From positions 57,592 to 121,591 of the forward strand of contig CALWSP010000002.1 of assembly GCA_944384235.1 (NCBI GenBank): 64,000 bases of DNA, read 5' to 3'. This DNA is from an uncultured Clostridia bacterium (lineage in GTDB: Bacteria; Bacillota; Clostridia; Lachnospirales; CAG-274). Each line of letters starts with the position of its first letter. Positions within the stretch are counted from its first letter, which is position 1. The position numbers and the translations under genes are program-made. Positions 44,748-52,985 of the stretch are shown here, in pieces. A model generated the notes under the pieces. That model was not told the DNA's origin and did no database searches. It worked only from the letters and a program-made list of their open reading frames with translations.

Positions 44748-44852
44748 TTATAAGAAAAATACTGAAACTGAGCTAAAAAGCATAATAGCTATTAAAAAAA
44801 TAGCCATAGCACTTATTAAATGTCTTTTAATGTTTTTATTTATTTTTTTCAT
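44748..44852 (-). CDS. 34-residue single-pass membrane peptide
   Basis: A short open frame starting ATG at 44852, with AGGAGA about 8 bases upstream. It encodes six or so basic/polar residues (MKKINKNIKRH) and then a 20-residue hydrophobic helix (ISAMAIFLIAIMLFSSVSVF). Its stop is 23 bases before the next gene, whose own GGAG lies in the gap. A good promoter lies 54 bp upstream of it, so it would be the first gene of the VanW operon. No family is recognised. It could be a leader-type membrane peptide, a small adaptor or a mis-called leader; a real start site is supported by the Shine-Dalgarno. Confidence 0.6.
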   Translation of the reverse strand: MKKINKNIKRHLISAMAIFLIAIMLFSSVSVFFL

Positions 44853-44905
44853 TGCTATTTTCTCCTAAAATTTTATATTTAAATTAAAAATTCTTATATA
44901 AAATA

Positions 44906-44933
44906 ATTATACCAAATAAATATTTTTTTTCAA
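44906..44933 (-). promoter_or_regulatory. Promoter of the VanW operon
   Basis: On the minus strand, TTGAAA (44933-44928), 16 bp, TATAAT (44911-44906) with an extended TGG before the -10. It is back to back with the addA promoter, about 10 bp apart. Confidence 0.7.
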
Positions 44934-44943
44934 CAATAATATG

Positions 44944-44972
44944 TTGACAATAGTGTTAAAAAAAATTACAAT
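44944..44972 (+). promoter_or_regulatory. Promoter of addA
   Basis: TTGACA (44944-44949), 17 bp, TACAAT (44967-44972), about 75 bp before the chosen addA start. Confidence 0.75.
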
Positions 44973-45046
44973 TTGATTAAGCATAAAAAAATGTGTTATA
45001 TATTGTATGTAGTTTTAAATTAAATATGATTAAAGGGAGCAACAAA

Positions 45047-48000
45047 ATGAAGTTAAGTAAAGAGCAGAAAATTGCAATTAAAGTTGAAAACAAAAACACT
45101 TTAGTTAGTGCTTCAGCTGGGTCTGGAAAAACTTTTGTTCTTACTAGAAGGGTTATTGACAGAATTTTGAACAAGGGCTGGAGTATTGACGATTTTTTGA
45201 TTTTGACTTTCACTAATGATGCTGCAGGAGAAATGAAAAACAGAATTTACAGAGGCATTGAAGAAGAAATTAACAGCCTTATTGAAAAAGATGGAGATGA
45301 GAGCTTAATTAAGCATTTAGAAAACCAATTGATTTTAACTTCCAATGCTAACATATCTACAATAGACTCTTTTTGTTCAAAGGTTGTAAAAGAAAATTTT
45401 AACAAAACCCCTTTAGACACTGGATACAAAATTCCAAGCAAAGTTGAGGCAAATTTAATGAAAAACGAAGCCTTTGACACTGCTATGGATAAGGTTTTAA
45501 GTAGAAACGATGAAAATATAAATAGATATTATAAAAAGTATATTACAAAAAAAGACAACAACAAAATTAAAAACATTATATTTAGATTATTTGAATTTGT
45601 TGACAGTTTGCCATACCCTTTTAAGTGGCTTGACGAAGTTTTAGAGGAATATCAAAAGGATTATTTTTATGAAACTAAGTGGTATAGCGATGTTTTTGAG
45701 AAAATGAATTTTGCTCTTGAAAATTCTAAAGAATATCTTGACGGAATATTAGATATTGTAAGATTTAATGAAAAACCAGGGTTTGTTGACAAAATTTGTG
45801 AATATTTAATTGAAATTGAAGATTTGATAAAAAGAAGGGAAGTAAAAGGGCTTGCAGAAATTACACCTAGTTTTATAATTAAAGTTTCAAAGCTTGAAAA
45901 AGATGAAGAAGAAAATGTAAAAATTTATGCTGGGTTTATAAAAGAAAATTTAAAATTCATTGTTGAAATGGCGAAAAAAATGATTTTCTTTGGAGAAGTG
46001 CTTTTTGAGGAAAACAAAAAGGATATATACGCAGTTGTTGAAATTGAAAAAGAGTTTATTAACTGCTATAAAAAATTAAAGTTTGAAAACCAATTTGCTG
46101 AATTTAACGACATTTCTCATTTAGTTTTAGAGATTTTTAGAGATGAAAACGGAAAATTGACTGACATTGCAAAGAGGTATAAAGAAAAGTTAAAGGAAAT
46201 TATTATTGACGAATATCAAGATAGCAACCATTTACAAGAAGAAATTTTAACTGCTATATCAAAAGATGGGAAAAATATGTTTATGGTTGGGGACATAAAG
46301 CAGGCTATTTACAGGTTTAGGCAAGCTACGCCTCAGCTATTTTTAGAAAAATTGTTTAGAAACCAAAAAATTGATTTAGGCGAAAACTTAGAAGATGTTA
46401 AAAGCGATGAAGTTTTAGTTTTGTTAAGGGACAATTATAGGTCTAGAAACAATGTTTTAGAAACTTGCAACTTTATTTTTAGCAAAATTATGGATATAAA
46501 ACTAGGCGAAGTTGACTACGACGAAAATGCTAAGCTAAACTTTAAAGCTAGCTACAAAGAATGTGACGACGAAGAAAAAAGTGTGAATGAAAAAAGTGAA
46601 ATTCTTTTTGTTGAAGTTGAAAAAGGACAAGACAAAAACGAGGCTGAAGCCAAGTTAGTTGCAAAAAGAATTTATGATATGTTAAAGAAAGAGAAACTGC
46701 ACATATTTGACAAGGATATTAACAATTACAGAAAAGTAGAGTGTGGGGACATTGTTATTTTAGTTAGCACAAAAGGAAAGGTTAAACACATTAAAAAAGA
46801 GCTTGACAAGTTAAACATTAATTGTGTATATAATGCTGACAGTTCTCTTTTTGAGTCTAACGAAGTTAGAAAAATTATTTCTTTATTAAAAGTTATAAAC
46901 AACCCTTATGATGATGTTGAGTTAATTAGTGTTTTAAACTCGCCAATGTTTAACTTAAATTTAAATGAAATTTCCTATGTTAGAATGTTAAACAGAAATG
47001 TTAGTGTATATTCATCTTTTAAAAATTATTTAGAGGGTTTTGAGGGAAATAAAAATAAAAAAACGTATGAAAAAATTAAAACTTTTTTTGAAGCTTTAGT
47101 TTATTTTAGAGAGTTTTTTAACAACAACTCTATTGGAAACTTAATTGACGAAATATATTTAAAAACAGGTTTTTACAACTATGTTGGAACTAAGGAAAAC
47201 GGAGAGTTTAGGCAAGCTAATTTAATGTATTTTAAAGAGCTTATTGAGCAAAGGGAAAGTTATGGAGTTTGCGACCTTAGCTCTATATTAGAGGGAATTG
47301 ATGTTGAGCTTGAGGGGGAAATAGAGGAAAGCCAAAAGACAAGCACAGCTTCTATTTTTTCTGGAAAAGAGGAAGTTATTAACATTAAGACAATTCACTC
47401 TAGCAAGGGCTTAGAATACCCTGTTGTGTTTTTATGCAACACTGGAAACAGCAAAAATGTTAAATATAAAAGCGAGGACTTTATTTTTAGCAGGGAGCTT
47501 GGAATTGGGTTAAAATATTTAGACAGAGAGCTTGGAGTGAAATATAAAACCCCTATTTACGACATTATTTTAAAGGATTTTGAAGGGGCTGAAATATCAG
47601 AAAGGTTAAGGCTTTTATATGTTGCTTTAACTAGAGCTAGGGAAAAGTTAATTGTTACTGGGGCATTTGAAAAAAGCGAAAAAAAGTTAATTTTTACTCA
47701 CAACAAAAACCAATTTTTACCTTACGATTTAAGGTATAACTGCAACAGTTTTTTAGAAAACATTAGAGCTTCTTTTTTAGGGCAGAAAAATTTTGAAAAT
47801 GATTATTTTATATACAAAGAAATACCTTATGAAAAAATAGAAAGCGGAGAAAAAGAACAGTTTGAAAGCGCAATAAGTTTAATTGAGAAAATTAATAAGC
47901 TTGAAAACAGAAAATTTACTGGAAATTATGATGATATTATTGAGGAGAGTTTTAATTTTAAATATAAAAACGAAGATTTAACCAAACTTCCTGCTAAAAT

Positions 48001-48619
48001 ATCTATTACTGAAATTAAGAGAAAGTTAAACAACCAAAATTCTGAAAACGAAGTTAATTATTACAGTGAGTTAAAATTTAGAGACATTGAGTTTGGGGGA
48101 AAAGAAAACATTTCTGCAAACCAAGTTGGTATTGCATACCACAGTATTATGGAAAGGTTTGACTATGAAAAAATTAAAAGCATAGAAGATGTTAAAAACT
48201 TTTTATATATTTTAGAGAGTAAAGGCATTTTAAGCGAGGACGAGCTAAAAGAAGTTAATTTAAACAAACTTGAGATGTTTTTAAAATCTGAATTATATGA
48301 AAGAATTAAAAAAGCTGAGCTTATGTTTAGAGAAGTGCCTTTTGTTATGTCAATTAGCTCGCAAAGGCTTAAAGAATTTGAGAAAGTAGAGGGAGAGATT
48401 GTTGTTCACGGAATTATTGACCTTTATTTTGTTGAAAAGGGGAAAATTGTTTTAGTGGACTACAAAAGTGACAGAGTGGGAAAGAGGCTAGAAATACTTA
48501 AAAACAGGTATAAGGTTCAAATTGATTTATATAAAGAGGCTCTTGAAAAGGCAACTGGTATGGAGGTAGCAGAGGGGTTAATATATTCTATTGACAAAGG
48601 TGTGTGTATTAATGTTTAA
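45047..48619 (+). CDS. addA: ATP-dependent helicase/nuclease subunit AddA
   Basis: Subunit of the AddAB double-strand-break resection enzyme. A UvrD-like helicase (residues 1-about 950) has Walker A SASAGSGKT (21-29), IDEYQDSN, MVGDIKQAIYRFRQA and YVALTRAREKL. A C-terminal RecB-type nuclease has the catalytic HGIIDLYF and VDYKSD. Length 1190 is normal. The start 45047 follows AGGGAG; a longer frame to 44993 lies upstream of it. The usual partner addB is not adjacent: a divergent VanW operon is upstream and a radical SAM gene downstream. Confidence 0.94.
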   Translation: MKLSKEQKIAIKVENKNTLVSASAGSGKTFVLTRRVIDRILNKGWSIDDFLILTFTNDAAGEMKNRIYRGIEEEINSLIEKDGDESLIKHLENQLILTSNANISTIDSFCSKVVKENFNKTPLDTGYKIPSKVEANLMKNEAFDTAMDKVLSRNDENINRYYKKYITKKDNNKIKNIIFRLFEFVDSLPYPFKWLDEVLEEYQKDYFYETKWYSDVFEKMNFALENSKEYLDGILDIVRFNEKPGFVDKICEYLIEIEDLIKRREVKGLAEITPSFIIKVSKLEKDEEENVKIYAGFIKENLKFIVEMAKKMIFFGEVLFEENKKDIYAVVEIEKEFINCYKKLKFENQFAEFNDISHLVLEIFRDENGKLTDIAKRYKEKLKEIIIDEYQDSNHLQEEILTAISKDGKNMFMVGDIKQAIYRFRQATPQLFLEKLFRNQKIDLGENLEDVKSDEVLVLLRDNYRSRNNVLETCNFIFSKIMDIKLGEVDYDENAKLNFKASYKECDDEEKSVNEKSEILFVEVEKGQDKNEAEAKLVAKRIYDMLKKEKLHIFDKDINNYRKVECGDIVILVSTKGKVKHIKKELDKLNINCVYNADSSLFESNEVRKIISLLKVINNPYDDVELISVLNSPMFNLNLNEISYVRMLNRNVSVYSSFKNYLEGFEGNKNKKTYEKIKTFFEALVYFREFFNNNSIGNLIDEIYLKTGFYNYVGTKENGEFRQANLMYFKELIEQRESYGVCDLSSILEGIDVELEGEIEESQKTSTASIFSGKEEVINIKTIHSSKGLEYPVVFLCNTGNSKNVKYKSEDFIFSRELGIGLKYLDRELGVKYKTPIYDIILKDFEGAEISERLRLLYVALTRAREKLIVTGAFEKSEKKLIFTHNKNQFLPYDLRYNCNSFLENIRASFLGQKNFENDYFIYKEIPYEKIESGEKEQFESAISLIEKINKLENRKFTGNYDDIIEESFNFKYKNEDLTKLPAKISITEIKRKLNNQNSENEVNYYSELKFRDIEFGGKENISANQVGIAYHSIMERFDYEKIKSIEDVKNFLYILESKGILSEDELKEVNLNKLEMFLKSELYERIKKAELMFREVPFVMSISSQRLKEFEKVEGEIVVHGIIDLYFVEKGKIVLVDYKSDRVGKRLEILKNRYKVQIDLYKEALEKATGMEVAEGLIYSIDKGVCINV

Positions 48620-49535
48620 TTGTAAAAATCCTTTTTATTCGGCAAATATGTATTACAAGGAGATATTTGGCGAAAAAATTATTAAACTAGCAATAGATGG
48701 AGGGTTTACCTGCCCTAACAGAGATGGTTTACTTTCAAGAGGTGGTTGTGTTTTTTGCAGCGAAAGCGGGTCTGGAGATTTTGCAGGCAGCAGAAATTTA
48801 AATATTAAAAAACAGTATGAGCAAATGAAAGAAGTTATGGCTAAAAAATGGGACAACGGAAAGTATATGATGTATTTTCAGGCTTATACAAACACTTATG
48901 CTCCTATTGAAAGGTTGAGAAAGCTTTATTACGAAGCCATTAGCCAAGAAGGGGTTGTGGCGTTATCAATAGCTACAAGGCCAGATTGTTTAGGAGAAGA
49001 TGTTATTGAGCTTTTAGAGGAGATTAGCAAAAAAGTTTATGTATGCGTGGAACTTGGGTTTCAAACAAGCAAAGAAGAAAGCGTTAAATTTATAAACAGA
49101 TGTTATGAAAACGAAGTTTACAAAAAGGCTGTTAAAAGGCTTAGAAAAAGTGGGATTGATGTTATAACCCACATTATACTTGGTTTGCCAAATGAAAGTT
49201 ATGAAGATATGCTTGAAAGTGTTAAATACGCCATAAAAAGCGGAACTAAAGGCTTAAAGTTACAGCTTTTACACATTATAAAAAACACAAGGCTTTATGA
49301 TTATTACAAGGAAAATGAGTTTAAAGTTTTTAGCTACGAAGAATATATTAAAGTTATTGTTTCTTTAATTGAGAACATTCCTCAAGATGTAGTTATTCAC
49401 AGAATTACTGGAGATGGAAAAAAAGAAAACCTTTTTATGCCTTTATGGAGCCTTGACAAAAGGCGTGTTTTAAACGGCATAGCAAAGGAGTTTATTAACC
49501 AAAACACATATCAAGGGAAAAAAATCCAACCGTGA
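48612..49535 (+). CDS. Radical SAM protein, TIGR01212/YhcC family
   Basis: A 307-residue radical SAM protein. The cluster segment CPNRDG ... GGCVFC is the signature of the YhcC/TIGR01212 family, followed by ARLSIATRPDCL-like ALSIATRPD and HIILGLPNESYEDM. The reaction is unknown; the family is widespread and may modify RNA. The start at 48612 lies inside the end of addA (8-bp overlap) with an AGGTG nine bases upstream. The stop codon lies in the loop of the terminator that follows. Confidence 0.88.
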   Translation: MFNCKNPFYSANMYYKEIFGEKIIKLAIDGGFTCPNRDGLLSRGGCVFCSESGSGDFAGSRNLNIKKQYEQMKEVMAKKWDNGKYMMYFQAYTNTYAPIERLRKLYYEAISQEGVVALSIATRPDCLGEDVIELLEEISKKVYVCVELGFQTSKEESVKFINRCYENEVYKKAVKRLRKSGIDVITHIILGLPNESYEDMLESVKYAIKSGTKGLKLQLLHIIKNTRLYDYYKENEFKVFSYEEYIKVIVSLIENIPQDVVIHRITGDGKKENLFMPLWSLDKRRVLNGIAKEFINQNTYQGKKIQP

Positions 49536-49551
49536 AAGGTTGGATTTTAAT
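49520..49551. terminator. Bidirectional terminator between the radical SAM gene and dagK
   Basis: AAAATCCAACC pairs with GGTTGGATTTT. On the minus strand it ends in seven T residues, on the plus strand in TTTTAATTT. The radical SAM stop codon TGA (49533-49535) is in the loop. Confidence 0.85.
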
Positions 49552-50431
49552 TTATTAAAATGTCTATTGCACTAGGCTCTACTTCAATGTTAATGTTTTT
49601 ATAATCCCCACAGTATTCTCCATCGACTGTCCATTTTATATAGGATTTTGCTTCTATTTCAAGTTTATTAGTTTTAAAGCTATAAAACATATCATTGTCG
49701 AAATTTCTTTCTTTTAGGCAATTTATTATTGTTTTTAAAAGAGTTGCGTTATTTGGTTTTTTAACTAAAAGAACTTCAAAAAGCCCATCGTTTAAGTTTG
49801 CATAGTTTTCAAAAAGTTTTTTCATTCCTGCTATGCTATTTGAGTTTGAAATTAGACCTAGCATTATTTCATCTTCTATTACTTTATTTTCATAAGTTGC
49901 TTTTATTTGATATGTCTTTATGTTTGTTATTTCTTTTAAGCCAGTTAGAAGGTAGGCTTGGTAGCCAAAAATATTTTTAATGTTTTGAGGGGTTTCATAA
50001 GATATGTTTGTAAAAAGCCCAAAACCAGCTATATAGGAAAAATATTTATTATTTATTTTGCCTACATCAAGGTGGAAGGGGTGGCCTAAAACTGAAGTTT
50101 TATAGCTATCTTCAATTATTGTGGGAATTGAAATGCTATTTGCAAAATCGTTTGTTGAGCCACAGGGAATGTAGCCTAAAAGAGGCCTTTTATCTAAGCA
50201 CATAAGTCCGTTTATTGTTTCATTTAAAGTTCCATCGCCACCGCAACAAACTATATTATCGTAGTTGCTACCAGTTTTTTTAATTATTTCTGTTATATGG
50301 CCTGAATACTGTGAAGATATTACAGTTGGTTCAAAGCCTTTGCTATTATAAAAGTCTATTATTTCTGCAAGATTAGGTTTAATTATGCCTTTTCCTGAGT
50401 GGAAATTAGCTAAAAGTAGTAATTTTTTCAT
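49547..50431 (-). CDS. Diacylglycerol/lipid kinase family protein (YegS/DagK type)
   Basis: A 294-residue soluble lipid kinase. The ATP site is VCCGGDGTLNETINGL, with GYIPCGSTNDFA. The family includes DgkB, which phosphorylates diacylglycerol from lipoteichoic acid synthesis, and YegS lipid kinases; the substrate is not settled by sequence. AGAGGTGATG precedes the start. It is monocistronic, with its own promoter. Confidence 0.9.
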   Translation of the reverse strand: MKKLLLLANFHSGKGIIKPNLAEIIDFYNSKGFEPTVISSQYSGHITEIIKKTGSNYDNIVCCGGDGTLNETINGLMCLDKRPLLGYIPCGSTNDFANSISIPTIIEDSYKTSVLGHPFHLDVGKINNKYFSYIAGFGLFTNISYETPQNIKNIFGYQAYLLTGLKEITNIKTYQIKATYENKVIEDEIMLGLISNSNSIAGMKKLFENYANLNDGLFEVLLVKKPNNATLLKTIINCLKERNFDNDMFYSFKTNKLEIEAKSYIKWTVDGEYCGDYKNINIEVEPSAIDILIN

Positions 50432-50449
50432 AACATCACCTCTGGTTAC

Positions 50450-50478
50450 ATTTTAGCACATAAAAAATTTTTATTCAA
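50450..50478 (-). promoter_or_regulatory. Promoter of the lipid kinase gene
   Basis: On the minus strand, TTGAAT (50478-50473), 17 bp, TAAAAT (50455-50450) with an extended TGC before the -10, about 20 bp before the gene start. Confidence 0.7.
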
Positions 50479-50528
50479 TAGTATATGTTGGCAAAAAAAG
50501 GTTAAAATTTAAATTGAGGTGATTAAAA

Positions 50529-51146
50529 ATGAGAATACCAAAGCATATTGGAATTATTCCTGATGGAAACAGAAGGTGGGCAGTTGGGCAAAGTATGACA
50601 AAAGACAGAGGGTATGAAAACGGTTTGTTACCAGGGCTTGAAGCTTTTAAAGAATGTCAAAATTTAGGTGTTGAAGAAATTAGTATTTATGGCTTTACTG
50701 TTGACAACACTAAAAGGCCAACTGCACAAAGGCTTGCTTTTACTAAAAGTTGTGTGGATATGGTGAACATATTAAAAAACGAGGATTGTGATATTCTTGT
50801 GGCAGGAAATTACAACTCTAATATGTTTCCTGTTGAACTTTCTGACTTGGTTAAAAGAAAGAGGTTTGGCAAAGGCGGAATGAAAGTTAATTTTTTAATT
50901 AATTACAGCTGGGAATGGGATTTAAAGGGGAAGAGCGAAGTTAGCTACTACAACACAACTGACATATCTAGAATTGATTTAATTCTTAGGTGGGGTGGAA
51001 TGAGAAGGTTATCTGGATTTTTGCCAATTCAATCTGTCTATGCTGACTTTTATGTTATAAACGAATTATGGCCTGATTTTAAAAAAGAACATATTAGAGA
51101 TGCTATAAGTTGGTATCAGCTTCAAGATATTACACTAGGTGGTTGA
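50529..51146 (+). CDS. Divergent short cis-prenyltransferase (UppS family)
   Basis: A 205-residue protein clearly related to undecaprenyl diphosphate synthase: PKHIGIIPDGNRRWA with the catalytic Asp12, DLILRWGGMRRLSGFLPIQSVYADF and WPDF near the end. But it is about 45 residues shorter than UppS. RTSGE reads RWGGM. The usual FSTENW reads FTVDNT, losing the Trp. NYGGR is NYSWEW. The Mg-ligand Glu in YAE is Asp173. These changes suggest a short-chain product or a different acceptor, not the wall-lipid carrier. It is monocistronic; a canonical UppS is expected elsewhere. GAGGTG precedes ATG. Confidence 0.72.
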   Translation: MRIPKHIGIIPDGNRRWAVGQSMTKDRGYENGLLPGLEAFKECQNLGVEEISIYGFTVDNTKRPTAQRLAFTKSCVDMVNILKNEDCDILVAGNYNSNMFPVELSDLVKRKRFGKGGMKVNFLINYSWEWDLKGKSEVSYYNTTDISRIDLILRWGGMRRLSGFLPIQSVYADFYVINELWPDFKKEHIRDAISWYQLQDITLGG

Positions 51147-51172
51147 TTAGATAGTTTATATTGTATATTTTT

Positions 51173-51203
51173 TTAATACACGCTTAAAGCGTGTATTTTT
51201 TTT
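51173..51203 (+). terminator. Intrinsic terminator of the UppS-like gene
   Basis: AATACACGCT pairs perfectly with AGCGTGTATT over a 3-nt loop, then eight T residues. Confidence 0.93.
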
Positions 51204-51264
51204 ATTAGGCTATTGTGACTATTTATATTAAAATATATAATTATATATTGGCTTTTTTGTTGAT

Positions 51265-51293
51265 TGAATATTTTGTTGAGAAATGGTATAATT
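51265..51293 (+). promoter_or_regulatory. Promoter of the miaB-mutS-scp operon
   Basis: TTGAAT (51265-51270), 17 bp, TATAAT (51288-51293) with an extended TGG before the -10. It lies 41 bp before the miaB start. Confidence 0.75.
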
Positions 51294-51333
51294 AAAGGGA
51301 TTACATTATGGTAAGTATATGGAGGAAAACAAA

Positions 51334-52755
51334 GTGGAGAGAAACAACAATGTTTCTGCTGAACAGCTAGCTAGACAGCAGGAATTTATGAAAAAAATTA
51401 GAGAAATTAACGACGAATATTTTAATAGAACTGGAAAGAAAAAGTCAATGTTTATTACAACTTTTGGCTGCCAAATGAACGCTCACGATTCTGAAAAGCT
51501 TTTAGGTATGTTAAAAGAAATGGGATATGAAGAAGCTCAAGAAGAAAAAGACGCTGATTTTGTTATTTACAACACTTGTTGTGTTAGAGAAAATGCTGAA
51601 AACAAGGTTTATGGAAACCTTGGCTATTTAAAGCACCAAAAGAGAGAAAACCCTGAAATGAAAATTGCTATTTGTGGTTGTATGATGCAACAAGAAAGTG
51701 TTTTACAAACTATTAAAGAAAAGTATAAGCACGTGGATATGGTTTTTGGAACATTTAATTTATACAAGTTGCCAGAAATTATGTATATTAACATTGAAAC
51801 TAAAGCTCCTGTTTTTGACATTTGGAAAGAACACAAGGAAATTGTTGAAGATTTACCTACAATTAGACATTTTAAATACAAGGCTAGTGTTAACATTATG
51901 TTTGGCTGCAACAACTTCTGTTCATACTGTATTGTGCCTTATGTTAGAGGCAGGGAAAGAAGCCGTTGCCCTGAAGATATTTTAAACGAAATTAGAGAGC
52001 TTGCTAAAGACGGTGTTAAGGAAATTACACTTCTTGGGCAAAATGTAAACAGCTATGGTTTAGGGCTTGGAGAGGACATTACATTTGCTAAGCTTCTTAG
52101 AATGGTCAACGAAATTGACGGCATTGAAAGAATTAGGTTTATGACTTCTCACCCTAAGGATTTAAGCGACGAGCTTATTTATGCTATGAGAGATTGCAAA
52201 AAGGTTTGCAACCACATTCACCTTCCTTTCCAAGCTGGCAACAACGACATTTTAAAGGCTATGAACAGAAAGTATACAAAGGAGCAATATCTTGAGCTTG
52301 TTGAGAAAATTAAAAAGGAAATTCCAGACATTTCTTTAACAACTGACATTATTGTTGGTTTCCCTGGAGAAACTTCTAGCCAAGTTGACGACACTATTGA
52401 CGTTATTAAAAAAGCTAGATTTAACGGCGCTTTTACTTTCATTTATTCAAAAAGAACTGGTACACCTGCTGCTGAAATGAAAAACCAAGTTGATGAAAAA
52501 GAGGCTAAAGAAAACTTTAACAGAGTTTTAGACGCTTTAAACCCTATTATTTACGAGCTTAACTGCCAAAAGGTTGGAAAAACTTACAAAGTTTTAGCTG
52601 ACGATGTTAGCAACGGCGACAAAGAATATATTACAGGCAGGTTAGAGGACAATTCTTTAGTTCATTTTAAAGGTGACAGTTCTATGATTGGCCAAATTTT
52701 TGACGTTAAAATTACAGATTGTAAAACTTTTTATTTAATAGGTGAGAGGGTATAA
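51334..52755 (+). CDS. miaB: tRNA-2-methylthio-N6-dimethylallyladenosine synthase MiaB
   Basis: Radical SAM methylthiotransferase acting on A37 of tRNAs reading UNN codons. It has an N-terminal UPF0004 domain with TFGCQMNAHDSE, the radical SAM cluster MFGCNNFCSYCIVPYVRGRERSR, and a C-terminal TRAM domain. The chosen GTG start (51334) has a perfect GGAGG eight bases upstream. An in-frame ATG at 51319 comes before that site and lacks one of its own; it would add five residues. It overlaps the next gene by one base. About 473 residues. Confidence 0.95.
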   Translation: MERNNNVSAEQLARQQEFMKKIREINDEYFNRTGKKKSMFITTFGCQMNAHDSEKLLGMLKEMGYEEAQEEKDADFVIYNTCCVRENAENKVYGNLGYLKHQKRENPEMKIAICGCMMQQESVLQTIKEKYKHVDMVFGTFNLYKLPEIMYINIETKAPVFDIWKEHKEIVEDLPTIRHFKYKASVNIMFGCNNFCSYCIVPYVRGRERSRCPEDILNEIRELAKDGVKEITLLGQNVNSYGLGLGEDITFAKLLRMVNEIDGIERIRFMTSHPKDLSDELIYAMRDCKKVCNHIHLPFQAGNNDILKAMNRKYTKEQYLELVEKIKKEIPDISLTTDIIVGFPGETSSQVDDTIDVIKKARFNGAFTFIYSKRTGTPAAEMKNQVDEKEAKENFNRVLDALNPIIYELNCQKVGKTYKVLADDVSNGDKEYITGRLEDNSLVHFKGDSSMIGQIFDVKITDCKTFYLIGERV

Positions 52756-52970
52756 TGTTTTTTTTAGATAGAGTAGAAGAAGGTTTAGCAATTATTTTTA
52801 AAGACGATGTGGAGTTTTTAAAAATTGATGCAAAAAATATTAAGGGGAATGTTAGAGATGGCATAGTTTTAAGTTTTGACGGACAAAACTGGGAAGTTGA
52901 CGAAGTTGAAAGCAAAAAAAGAGCTGAAAAAGCTCAAAGCCGTCTTAACAGGCTATTTAACAAAAATTGA
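52755..52970 (+). CDS. DUF3006-like small protein
   Basis: A 71-residue protein beginning MFFLDRVEEGLAIIF, typical of DUF3006, a small beta-barrel-like fold with no known reaction. It is squeezed between miaB (one-base overlap) and the RicA-like gene (15-bp gap), so it is co-expressed. A charged Lys/Arg C-terminus (SKKRAEKAQSRLNRLFNK) is visible. Function not known. Confidence 0.7.
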   Translation: MFFLDRVEEGLAIIFKDDVEFLKIDAKNIKGNVRDGIVLSFDGQNWEVDEVESKKRAEKAQSRLNRLFNKN

Positions 52971-52985
52971 AAGGTGGATAAAAAA

